This document shows, in pieces, positions 46,384-55,472 of a stretch of 64,000 nucleotides of DNA. The stretch's first letter is position 1. Every line of letters begins with the position of its first letter. This DNA is from Topomyia yanbarensis (Eukaryota > Arthropoda > Insecta > Diptera > Culicidae). The notes under the pieces were generated by a model. That model was not told where the DNA came from and did no database searches. It was given only the letters and a program-made list of their open reading frames with translations. Position numbers and translations under genes: made by a program. The stretch is taken from the NCBI RefSeq assembly GCF_030247195.1, contig NC_080672.1, positions 64,087,771 through 64,151,770 on the forward strand, written 5' to 3'.

Positions 46384-46757
46384 AGCCTACATTAAACTTG
46401 GGTAATACATATTTTTCGACGTTATTACCAATTGCGCCATTTCAATTCGTCGCCCCAAAATGATTGAACGACGCATTTAAAATGAAACGTACAACATTGG
46501 TTTCACACTATTCGTCTCTCCTTAATATACTCTCTATATTATCCAAACAAAAATAAATTTTGTTTTTGTACTTAAGCTCTTTTGAAAAATTCCACGGCAT
46601 TTGACAGATAGCTTTTTTCACTTTAATCGTCAATTGACGGGTCGACTGGTCGCTGTGTGAATTAATATAAAATTTGTTAAAATTAATTTTAACTCGTAAC
46701 TTTCAACATTTCATAGACTTTTCAACGTTTCATTACTAAGTTTGTCTTGTATCAGCT

Positions 46758-47330
46758 ATGACCACCAAAGTCCCTGCGAAAAAGTTCAAATGGCAACTTG
46801 ATTTTGCTACAAGGTGAGGAAAGTGCTTGATAACACCTAGGACACTAGATAACACAATTTCCCCGGACAGATCCCGCAGCAGCTCGGACATTGCTTCGCC
46901 CCCTGGTTTCAACACATCCGCTGGCCAAGTTCACAGTGAGGTGGCTCGCGACAATGACCAAAGCCATTTGATTCTGAAGAAATCCTGGGACATTGCGCTT
47001 GGTCCAATAAAACAGTTCCCTATGAATCTGCTGATAATGTACATGTCCGGGAATTCGATCAGCATCTTCCCCATCATGATGGTGGTAATGATGTTCATTC
47101 GGCCAATCAAGGCTGTTCTGTCGACCGGAGCCACGTTTAAAGTAATCGAGGGAGTTCAAGCAACTGGCCAAAAGTTTGTATATTTTCTAGGAAATTTGGT
47201 TAATATTGGTCTGGCGCTGTACAAATGCCACAGCATGGGGCTCCTGCCGACGCATGCCTCCGATTGGTTAGCGTTTGTGGAACCACAGGCTCGTCTGGAA
47301 TACTCGGGAGGTGGAATGTCACTTTTTTAA
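46758..47330 (+). CDS. EMC4: ER membrane protein complex subunit 4 (EMC4), complete, two exons
   Basis: Exon 1 (46758-46813) encodes [18 protein letters not shown] plus two bases of an Arg codon. A 57-bp intron (46814-46870, GTGAGG...CCCCGGACAG) follows. Exon 2 (46871-47330) continues [13 protein letters not shown] to a TAA. The joined protein is 171 residues, the usual size. Diagnostic stretches are [39 protein letters not shown] and [19 protein letters not shown], and the end is [13 protein letters not shown]4 is a membrane subunit of the ER insertase that places tail-anchored and multipass proteins. It has hydrophobic segments at about residues 70-95 and 120-140. All diagnostic blocks are present, so the gene looks functional. 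An ATG inside the intron would give a longer frame but would discard the conserved KKFKW start. Confidence 0.95.
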
Positions 47331-47401
47331 AAATGATTTGTTGTTTTAAAGAAAACAATATATTTCTCTGATCATGACGATGAGAAATACAATTTGAGTC
47401 G

Positions 47402-47407
47402 AATAAA
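47402..47407 (+). terminator. EMC4: EMC4 polyadenylation signal
   Basis: AATAAA 72 bases after the stop codon. Confidence 0.7.
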
Positions 47408-47513
47408 ATCATACGCTTTGGTGAAGTACATTGAAAGAACGCCTTTGTATACGAATTATTCCCCGAGTGAATACTTTTTGCAAGATGTCACTCCAAACTT
47501 GCGATGACAAACA

Positions 47514-47519
47514 TTTATT
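47514..47519 (-). terminator. STMP1: Polyadenylation signal overlapping the STMP1 stop codon
   Basis: The minus strand reads TGAATAAAT, so the AATAAA hexamer begins with the last base of the TGA stop. If used, the 3' UTR would be only about 20-30 bases. Confidence 0.6.
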
Positions 47520-48022
47520 CAAGGTTTCTTATGATCATCTAAAAATTCTTTCACTTTTTCGGAAGTCTTCTCCCATAGTTTTGCTGGTTCATCAACACGA
47601 GGAACCTAAAAATAACTAATATTAAAACTTAGAAAAAGTCTACAAAAACAGATCTCAACCAACTTTACGGTATTTCGCAATCGAGATTAGATATTACTTA
47701 CATCGAAGTTTTGCGTGACATATATACCAGTGTACACACCGGCCCCGAATGTTAACTGTAATAGATGGAAAAATATAAAATTTAGATGTTTCGATCACTC
47801 GTAATATCCAATATTTTTAATAAAAAAGATATAAATTGGGAATGATATGGCGTTTACTGTAGGAACGCCAATTTCGTCTAAAAATAGCCAGACTACTTGG
47901 CACACTCATTGATCTACATTATATAATTGATCCATAGTATCCCTTTTATAGATACTACAATGATGAACATTAAAAAATAATGGACTATTGCAAAATTTAA
48001 AACTTACCAGAAATTTGAGCAT
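47519..48022 (-). CDS. STMP1: Short transmembrane mitochondrial protein 1 (STMP1-type microprotein), three exons
   Basis: Minus-strand exons: 48022-48008 (MLKFL, donor GTAAGT), 47755-47702 (LTFGAGVYTGIYVTQNFD, acceptor ATTACAG, donor GTAAGT), and 47605-47519 (VPRVDEPAKLWEKTSEK then VKEFLDDHKKP and TGA, acceptor TTTTTAG). All junctions are in phase 0 and the product is 51 residues. The layout is that of vertebrate STMP1 (47 residues, MLQFLLGF... then a membrane segment, then AQNYD and a charged tail): a short N-terminus, one Gly-rich membrane segment at residues 6-20, then QNFD and a Lys/Glu/Asp tail. STMP1 is a mitochondrial inner-membrane microprotein linked to respiratory-chain function. 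No exon is longer than 87 bp, so length-filtered gene finding would miss it. Confidence 0.88.
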
Positions 48023-48419
48023 GTCCGAAATCCCAAACAGATCCACTTTGACAGATTTTGTTGAACTGGAACAAACGAAAAGGAAGTGTCAAAGGCCGCC
48101 TGCTCTGCCTTTGCTTTTGTTATGGAAAAGTGAAATTCTCACGATAGTGTATGTGTTTTTCTCACCTTCACTGCTCATTTGCTTTTATTTTTGTGTACAA
48201 GGGTGGTTCTATTCAAGTATTTTGTGTGAGTGGGATTTTCAGATAACTAATAGGCTCAAATTTAATTTATCGCCGTACACATCTTTATTTTGCAATACTA
48301 ATATTGATAATATAGAGAACATACTTTTAGAAAAAATCTCATTTTCATTTGAGAATAAAAAAACGAAGAGTTTGCATGATTTCTATTGCCGTCACTTGTA
48401 TTACAGTGATCGTGATTCG

Positions 48420-49075
48420 CTGGTTGGGCACCTTTTAACTGGACCGCTTTTTAGTTGGACCTTCACTAGTTGGACCATTGTCCAACTAAAAAGCATATAA
48501 ACGCCAAAATCTCATGTCAAATTCACTTTGACAATGTATTTAACAATCTTTTACGCTACTAACGTCTTTTTTGGAGAGTTTTTGACATTTGTCAGTCGAT
48601 CCAACTAGTGAATCAAATTCGTTAAGGCTAGTTTACAGTTTGGGAAATGGATCACGGGATTTCGCACGGGATTTGCGTCGGGATTTGATCAGGGAAAATT
48701 TCCCGCCGAGATCTCTCCAAACTGTCAAACCAAAAACTCTGCTGCTTCTTAAAAATACAAACAGTATCCAACTTGCAGTAAATCGCAAACCTTCTAAAAA
48801 TACTATTTTCCCCGTCGGAAACAATTTGTGTTGAATTGTTCCCGGCCGGATTTCTGTGTGGAGAGTTTTAAAATCCCGTGATGTTTCCCGCGGTTGGGTT
48901 TACACTTCAGGAAAACTGTCATTTTTGTGTAGACTCATTTCCCGTCACGGGATTTGAAATCCCGAGCTCCATTTAAAATACACAGGGACCCAAATCCCGT
49001 GACACGTTTTCCGAACTGTAAACTAGCCTTTAGTTGGACAGAGGTTGTGGTTATAGACACTCATAGTAATAGACC
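48420..49075. repeat. Host repeat with TTAGTTGGACC words, split by a MITE
   Basis: CGCTGGTTGGGCACC..., TAGTTGGACC repeats and GACATTTGTCAGTCG recur in related form at 52930-53060 (TTCGCTGGTTGGACCAC, GACTGACAGGCG). Its right part resumes after the insertion at 49030 with TTAGTTGGACAGAGG. Confidence 0.55.
48625..49029. mobile_element. Harbinger-like MITE, 405 bp (TTA TSD)
   Basis: Ends AGGCTAGTTTACAGTT and AACTGTAAACTAGCCT with TTA at 48622-48624 and 49030-49032. The interior is full of ATCCCGTGA / TCACGGGATTT words in both orientations. Confidence 0.85.
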
Positions 49076-49079
49076 AGCG

Positions 49080-50980
49080 AAGGTACTTTTATCGAGCCAA
49101 ACGAACTGTCAAAATCCGAAGCCAAACGAGCATGACGTCATTCAATGCAAACAAGCAGAACAAGTATTGCGATTTTATTTAAAAAAAATATATTTTGTTA
49201 TTCACAGTAGGCTTCACTTTTCGTGTTCGTATTGGTATTTCACAATGTTATTTAGAAATATATTTATTGTGTTCAATATAACTACACAAAAAACATTTTA
49301 CTTATGCTCTTTTTCATCAACTTTGTGTTTCTGAAGAAATTGGATTTTTTTCTTAATTTCTTGTTGCTCAGTATCAAACATATCGATCATGAATCGACCA
49401 AAGGGCCGTAGTCGCAATGATATCGAATCGAGAAAAATAGCTTTGAAAATTCGGTTCAGAAAATTAAATCGTATTTTAACAGTGTTTGCATACTGCGCCT
49501 TCAAATGTATTGAAACACTTTGAAACAATACTAGTTTTCGGAAGCATAACTAAAATGTTTTATATAATAACGTTTTCGTTGATAAAATTGAAAACAGATT
49601 ATTTCGCCGAGTGTTGTTATGAAATGTTGATTAGGCCATTTTTGAGTCGCCCTCTTGTTTTGACGACTCTCAATTTCGCCCTGCAGTGTCGCCAAAAAAC
49701 AAAAATCAAATGTGGCTTTCGCCGTGCTCGCTGGAGGGGAAAATTTGTTATTCCCCCTGGGCGTAACAAGCACTTGGTTTTTGTTTAGGGCGAGTCTGTT
49801 TACGGACCTTGTAAACAATGGTGCTGTCAATTTCGCCTGTATACACTCCTTAGAAATGCAGAGGCGTAACCCGCCTGGCTTTTTGTTTACAGTCGAAAGT
49901 CGGATCCGCCGTTTTGTTTTTTATTGATTTTCATGAAGTGTGAAATATTTATAAATGAGTTTTTATATTTTTTATAAAGTATTTTTACTCCTCTTTCAGA
50001 TATTAATCAAATCTCTGTTTGTGTACATTTGTTAGTTTCGCCCATTTGTCGGATCACGATCGATATAACTTCTCTTTTGATTCATATATTGAACCACTTG
50101 AAAACTTATTTCGACGTCAACATTTCATAAGGCATTATATACAATATGCTCATGTTGAGAAAATGGCGTCTGAAAAATTACCTCGTACTTTATATTCCCA
50201 TTTATGAACAGGAGCTTGATTTAAGGACCAAACAACTCAATGCCATGTTAAATTAACCATTTTTTCCGAATAGTACACCAGATTTTATTAAAAAATTGTA
50301 TTTTGAACGATTTTTGCAGATAAATTTTTTGGTCCCTTTTGAAATATCGTACTGGTTTTGTGCCCTCTCTTATAATCCCTTTTCGGCGAGACGATAGCTT
50401 ATAGTGCGTGCGGGTGAGCCCTTTTGTTTACAGCAAATGATTATGTGACGTTTATTTTGATCCCTTTCTTGGTGTTGCGATGTTTTTGTTCCATTTTCAA
50501 GTATAGTCTTTTTCATTAAGAAAAGGGCCCATAAGCAAATTTTCCCGTTTTGTTGTTTGGTGTATATGAACCGTTAATTTTTGAGGGGAAGTGAAAGGGA
50601 ACATAATCAAAACAAGTTATTTTGCTTATGTGCCTTTTCGATAATCTATTATTTCGCCAACAGCCAGGCTTCAGAACCGGCTTATTTAAGGTGTGTTTAA
50701 AGCTTTGTTAGTGTCTATTTGAAGTAAGTATTAACCGGAATTGTTTACGTTTTGTTTATCGGCCCATTTGAAATGTTCTCGTCGATTTTGATAAAAACAG
50801 ATGATCGAATACAGTCGAGCTTGCACATTTTTGGGTGATGCCAGTTTAACATGCTTGTTTTTCTAGTTGCCAGTTTTGCGGTTTTTACATCCGCGAGTCT
50901 AATACTATGAGTGTTTATAGTTGTGGTCCAAACAGCGAATCACGACTGTAGTTATCGACTTCGTCTCATCAAAATACGAC
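49080..50980. other. Repeat-rich stretch, no gene seen
   Basis: It contains TTTCGCC and CCCTTTT words repeated at 49620-49900 and 50330-50700. Open frames at 48954-49334 and 49486-49788 show no recognisable domain. Confidence 0.35.
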
Positions 50981-50984
50981 ACAT

Positions 50985-51865
50985 TTCTTTCCATCAAAAT
51001 AAAAATTCGTAATGCATTTTGCGTTGCGTGAAATGTATTTTGCGTTGCGTGCAAGAGGGTGAATGTTTTGAGGTTTCTTTGAAAAATGAGTGAAGCCAAC
51101 ATAAGCTGGCTTTCTGGCTCGGCTAGTTGTCAAAAATGACAGCGAACGCGCTTTAAGCAACGTTCACATTGCTACGAGCCAATGTTGTTAACTCGACCTG
51201 AAACTTTTCGAATGCAAACAAACTTCATTTTGATGTGCTTAACTGGTACTCAGGTTATAAAAGCGTTCGGATTTTGTGGAGAAGAAGCGATGCAAGAGAA
51301 AGCGTGAATTCTCATATATTGTTATTAATTTCCTTTTTGGATTCCAACTTTTAAACAGTGTTATACAGTTCATGTGAACAGACCTTGAACATTTGAAACG
51401 TAGCTAACGCTATTGGCATTTGGTGGCAGCTTCAGGCAACAAACAGTTTTCACGGGGCTGGCTGCGTGTAAGATTTCAAAACTCTACAAAAAAAATCAGC
51501 CCTACATTCAACAGGTTGCAGTTGAAAACTGGAAAATCCAACCAGCGACAATCGTATTTTTCTGGTTCCAAACAATGGAATAACGTCGGAAGCAGTGTGC
51601 TGTAGTCGTACAATCATGCATTATACAGCGCACTACTTCCGACATCATGGATTAGCACTAAACAAGAGAAAAAAAAACAATTGTCGCTGGTTGGATTTTT
51701 CAGGTTTCAACTGTAATGATAATATCGAACAAAGTGGATCAGCGTAGGACGATTGTTAAATAATCTTTTCTGCGAGGGAGTGCAAAGTTGATGCAAAAAT
51801 GGAAATTAAATGCATTTTTTCTAATTTGATGCAAATTTGTTATACATTCCTAGAGTGATCTGCCC
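50985..51865 (+). repeat. Repeat C, plus-orientation copy, interrupted twice
   Basis: Starting TTTCTTTCCATCAAAATA and ending GTTATACATTCCTAGAGTG with ATCTGCCCC, it matches the inverse of 53357-53637. Relative to that copy it carries extra sequence at about 51060-51460 and a MITE at 51516-51716. The shared parts include TGCGTTGCGTG words and CGCGAGGGAGTGC-like blocks. Confidence 0.7.
51516..51716. mobile_element. MITE nested in repeat C
   Basis: The left end TTGCAGTTGAAAACTGGAAA, continuing ATCCAACCAGCGACAAT, is mirrored at the right end. The uninterrupted copy at 53 kb shows that about 200 bp was added here. Confidence 0.7.
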
Positions 51866-51990
51866 CTAGGATCGATATCTAGTCCAGATAATGGAGTCAG
51901 CTCTCTGGCATCGGTAATGAATAAGTAGAATCCAACTTCTATACATACTAACAAATATCCTCCTCCCGTGATACTTGAGGATTGCGCAGT
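51866..51990 (+). repeat. 5'-truncated tRNA-derived SINE copy
   Basis: ATCGATATCTAGTCCAGATA and TAGAATCCAACTTCTATACA match the 3' half of the SINE at 37057. The tRNA-like head is absent. Confidence 0.7.
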
Positions 51991-52020
51991 AGTATATACG
52001 GCCTCTAGCAAAAGCAAGTA

Positions 52021-52261
52021 CACTCAGGTTTTTACGCGATTTTTTGACGTTTTTTCTACGCGGATTTTTGAATTTACGCGGTTTTTGAAATTTACTCGGA
52101 TTTCATTTACGCAGATTTTGAAATTCACGCGGATTTTTGAATTTACGCGGTATTCATTAATGAGATTTCCATCAACGCGGATTCTTAAATTTACGCGGTT
52201 TTTATTTACGCGGATTTTGACATTTATGCGGCCTGTATCCCCCGCGTAAAAAACCTAAGTG
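52021..52261. mobile_element. TA-target MITE with internal minisatellite, 241 bp
   Basis: Ends CACTCAGGTTTTTACGCG and CGCGTAAAAAACCTAAGTG, with TA at 52019-52020 and 52262-52263. The interior is about ten tandem, diverged units of TTTACGCGGATTTTGAAA. The open frame through it reflects the repeat. Confidence 0.8.
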
Positions 52262-52277
52262 TATCGAGCTAACATTA

Positions 52278-52451
52278 GGTTCGTTCCAGTACACGGAAGA
52301 CACTCCCTGTTGCTCCGGAGCAAAAAATTCTTGCTCCTTTTCACTCCGATTTGCTACCAGAAGATGAAAAAGAAAAGAAGATAATACAGGAACGATTTTC
52401 TCCCTGTTTGCTCCGGAGTACTTCCAGTTTCTCCTGGTACTGGAACAAACC
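52278..52451. mobile_element. TA-target MITE, 174 bp
   Basis: Ends GGTTCGTTCCAGTA and TACTGGAACAAACC, TA on both sides, with internal TTGCTCCGGAG in inverse copies. Confidence 0.8.
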
Positions 52452-52697
52452 TATTTCTTCGCTTTCCTTCAGCGATCTACGTACGGGCCAGGCCGGCGCC
52501 GGTATTGATCAATAAAAACAATTTACGATTACCAAGATATGCACATTGAAAGATGTTTCGCTACTCCTAAGCATAATTATCTGATTCCCTGTGCAACTTC
52601 AGCTAGTTGTCGATAGCATATTTTTCTATCTGCCTCTTATTTCTTCTGCTATAAATTTTATGTATTAAACATATTCTATACATCTTTTCATTGAATG

Positions 52698-52914
52698 ATT
52701 ACTGAAAGTAAATGCAAGAAAACAATAGATAAAAACTACTAGCACTAGCAGTTATATTTTCACTATTTGTTTCGTTCTCGTAGAGTGCCCATTAATCTGA
52801 AAATTATGATTACTAGAAGTATATGCAAGAAAACAGTAGATAAAGAGCACAACCACTAGTAGTACCATTTTCTTTATCTGTTTCGTTCTCGTAAAGTTCC
52901 CATTAATCTGATGG
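52698..52914 (+). repeat. Tandem duplication, two units of about 110 bp
   Basis: Each unit runs from GATTACT(A)GAAAGT, through ATGCAAGAAAACA(A/G)TAGATA and TTTCGTTCTCGTA, to CCCATTAATCTGA. Confidence 0.8.
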
Positions 52915-53065
52915 CAATTATATATCATGATAGAGTCGTAGTTCGCTGGTTGGACCACATCCTCTGCCCAACTAACGAATTAGATTCGCTAGTTAGGCCG
53001 ACTGACAGGCGTCAAAAACTCCCCAAAGGATTCGCTAGCGTAACCGCATCTGTCCCCATCTCTAA

Positions 53066-53317
53066 TATCGTTTTCGATCGAGAACCTAGAAACTAACCCA
53101 GGTTAGTTGCTTCAAACAAACGTTTTTAATGAAACTGAGTTGGGTTCTCGCAAAACAGCAGTGGTGTGAGTGTACCCGAAATATATTTCAGGTTAGAACC
53201 CAACCCGGTTTTCAGTTCAGGGGCACATAACCTAGATTCGAAACTGGCTTCAAACAAACAGTTTGACAACAGTTAGGTCCGAAACTAAGTTAATTTCTGC
53301 CTCAAGCAAAAACGACA
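53066..53317. mobile_element. 252-bp MITE, family B copy 2 (TAA TSD)
   Basis: It is the same length as the copy at 41932, with about 90% identity by eye. Ends are TATCGTTTTCG and AAAAACGACA, flanked by TAA at 53063-53065 and 53318-53320. Confidence 0.85.
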
Positions 53318-53356
53318 TAATTATTGTCAGTTTGATTGTCAAAGTGAATTTGCCAC

Positions 53357-53637
53357 AAGGGGCAGACCACTCTAGAAATGTATAACAAATTTGCATCAAA
53401 TTAGAAAAAATGCATTTAATTTCCATTTTTGCATCAACTTTGCACTCCCTCGCAGAAAAGTTTGTTTAACAAACGACCTACGCTGATTCACTTTGTTCGA
53501 CGTTTTGTTGAATGTAGGGCTAATTTTTTGTAGGGTTTTGACGTCTTACACGCAACGCAAAATATATTGCGCGCAACGCAAAATGCATTATGAATTTCTA
53601 TTTTGATGGAAAGAAATGCATTTAATTTAGCTGATTT
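53357..53637 (-). repeat. Repeat C, minus-orientation copy, uninterrupted
   Basis: The inverse of 50985-51865 without its two insertions. It begins GGGGCAGACCACTCTAG and ends near TTTTGATGGAAAGAAATGCA. Confidence 0.7.
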
Positions 53638-53779
53638 TTATTGTACAGTTCCCACCAAATCGATCTGCACAGTATGAAAGTGTGATGAATCAAAAGTGTG
53701 ATAACAAGTGCAACTCTATTGACCTGACAGATTATTGCCATTGAAAAGTGTCAAAAACAAACTTCTTACTTTTACCCAT

Positions 53780-54285
53780 TTAAACTCATTCCAGAATCGG
53801 TGTTGCATTTGATTTGGAATCCATATTGACTCCATTCAGGATTCCGAATCAAATTCCGAATGGTTTGACCGGGTACCCAGTTAAGCGCGATTCAGACGAT
53901 ACATCAGCTTCCGTCAACGTCAACGGAACGTCACCGTTCCGTCAGGATAAGTTAAATACTTTTCTCTTGCGTCCGTTCACACATGCCGTACGTCAAAACG
54001 TTCCGTGCCGTTGATGTTGTGTGTGAATGCCTCCATTTAACTGCATGTAACTTATCCTGACGGAACGGTGACGTTCCGTTGACGGAAGCTGATGTATCGT
54101 CTGAATCGTCCTTTAAACTCATTCCGGGACCGGTTCGGATTTCTGAATGGAGTCATTATGGATTCCAAATCAAATGCAACAACCGATTCCGACTCAGAAT
54201 CGGTTGTTGCATTTGATTTGGAATCCATACTGACTCCATTCAGGATTCCGAATCAAATTCCGAATAGTTTGACCGGGTATACCCA
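53780..54285. repeat. Mosaic of direct and inverted copies around a nested MITE
   Basis: GTTGCATTTGATTTGGAATC with GACTCCATTCAGGATTCCG and TTTGACCGGGTA occurs in plus orientation at 53803 and 54204 and in inverse at 54118-54200. Open frames across it are repeat shadows. Confidence 0.7.
53888..54108. mobile_element. 221-bp palindromic MITE
   Basis: CGATTCAGACGATACATCAG at the left is mirrored by CTGATGTATCGTCTGAATCG at the right, with GTCACCGTTCCGTCAGGATA and its inverse further in. Confidence 0.8.
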
Positions 54286-54639
54286 AGATGGAAAGAAAGG
54301 TGGGAACATTTGACACTTTTGAGTGTATTAGTATTATACTTGCAAAATTAAGCATGGCGGCCGGGGCCCTTGAAGTAAACATCAACATCCAAACGAGCAT
54401 CCTGATTCTTTGGCGCACGATGAAAAGTGAGAAAAGGCCGAGCTTCACTTCGGATCTATCGATTAGAACACTTATGGACACTTTTTACCTCGAAAAAAAC
54501 CGATTATATTAACTATGACCGAACCGAAACAAAACTTATGGCAATAGAAGGGCCCGCTACGTCAACTGTTTGTGCTTTTCTTTCTAATTTCCTCTTGTTT
54601 TTTGGGCTTAATCAAAGAAAAATGACAAACGCACTCACA

Positions 54640-54840
54640 CACAGTAAAAAAATGTGCACACCTGTATCCGTCTCGGGGTATACCGATATCCCTCTAAGAA
54701 CGGTTGGTTTCAAAATCGTCCAATGAAGGACGTTCGTTGGACCAATTTGGACATCGTCCAAATAACCGTTCAACGAACGTCCATCGTTGGACCCGTGTTG
54801 AACGATTTTGAAACAATTTTTTGGACTTCTCAGTGGGATT
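54640..54840. repeat. Inverted-repeat MITE
   Basis: GGTTTCAAAATCGTCCAA and GAACGATTTTGAAACAA form arms with AACGAACGTCC inside. The outermost CACACAGTAAAAAA / TTCTCAGTGGGA match only loosely. Confidence 0.6.
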
Positions 54841-54989
54841 AATGAATTCTATCTGGCAGCCCTGGCTGTTTGTCACAAAGCTGTCAAAGTATCAATCGAT
54901 TTTTGCTGCCAACGTAACAGCGATAAAACTAAAATCTCCGTTCTGCGAGATATCATCGTCGTAGCATAATATTCGCAGAACCTGTAAAC

Positions 54990-55192
54990 TACGAGATTGC
55001 AGTTTTTTGCCATCTGTGTAGCTGGTCATCGCTATCCGCTTTCTGCAGATTGTTTTTCTTCTTTCCGGTATATAAATGGTTTAAAGTTCGTACGCGAAAG
55101 TGAAGTGTTTTCCGGTGATTACGAGTTGATATCTTCCAACAGGCACTACTGCCAGTGTATTAGATTTAATTTTCATATCAGCGCTAGGAGAA
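54990..55192 (+). promoter_or_regulatory. fwe: 5' UTR of flower
   Basis: Sequence between a possible initiator (TTGCAGTTTT near 54997) and the ATG at 55193. Stops occur in the coding frame upstream, so translation starts at or after 55193. Confidence 0.4.
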
Positions 55193-55472
55193 ATGGTAAG
55201 AGCCTATCGATTTCTGTTTCCACTAAATTTTCTCCGAGAGGCGGAGGGATGGGTTGGTTGTACGGCTGTTGGCTTGAAGGTGTAAATTTGCCTAACAAGG
55301 AGAATTTTACTAACATCAGTTTTTTTTTTCATTTTTCGATGCTTTTTACAGTCATTTGCCGAACGACTAGCCGGGCTGATGGTCCGTCCCGGCCAGGACA
55401 ACGTACCCCGCGATGATGTCCCGTGGCATCTGAAGTACGGCGGACGCGCCGTGGGGATTGTGGGTGGATTCT
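55193..55472 (+). CDS. fwe: Flower (calcium channel flower), first two coding exons
   Basis: The ATG at 55193-55195 is the last codon of exon 1 and is followed at once by the donor GTAAGAG. Exon 2 (55352-55472, acceptor TTTTTACAG, donor GTAAGT) encodes SFAERLAGLMVRPGQDNVPR, then DDVPWHLKYGGRAVGIVGGF and one further base. MSFAE(K/R)..GL..RP.Q....(P)W.LKYG.R..GI is the N-terminus of Flower, a tetraspan synaptic-vesicle and plasma-membrane protein tied to calcium-dependent endocytosis and, in flies, cell competition. The rest (four membrane segments, about 150-190 residues) is not found before the right edge, so the next intron exceeds 8 kb or the exon is unrecognised. Everything visible is intact. 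Confidence 0.88.

Noticed and set aside
46827..46870. Use of the in-intron ATG as EMC4 start
   Set aside because: It would replace the conserved KKFKWQLDF start. The 57-bp intron has good splice signals and restores the family N-terminus.
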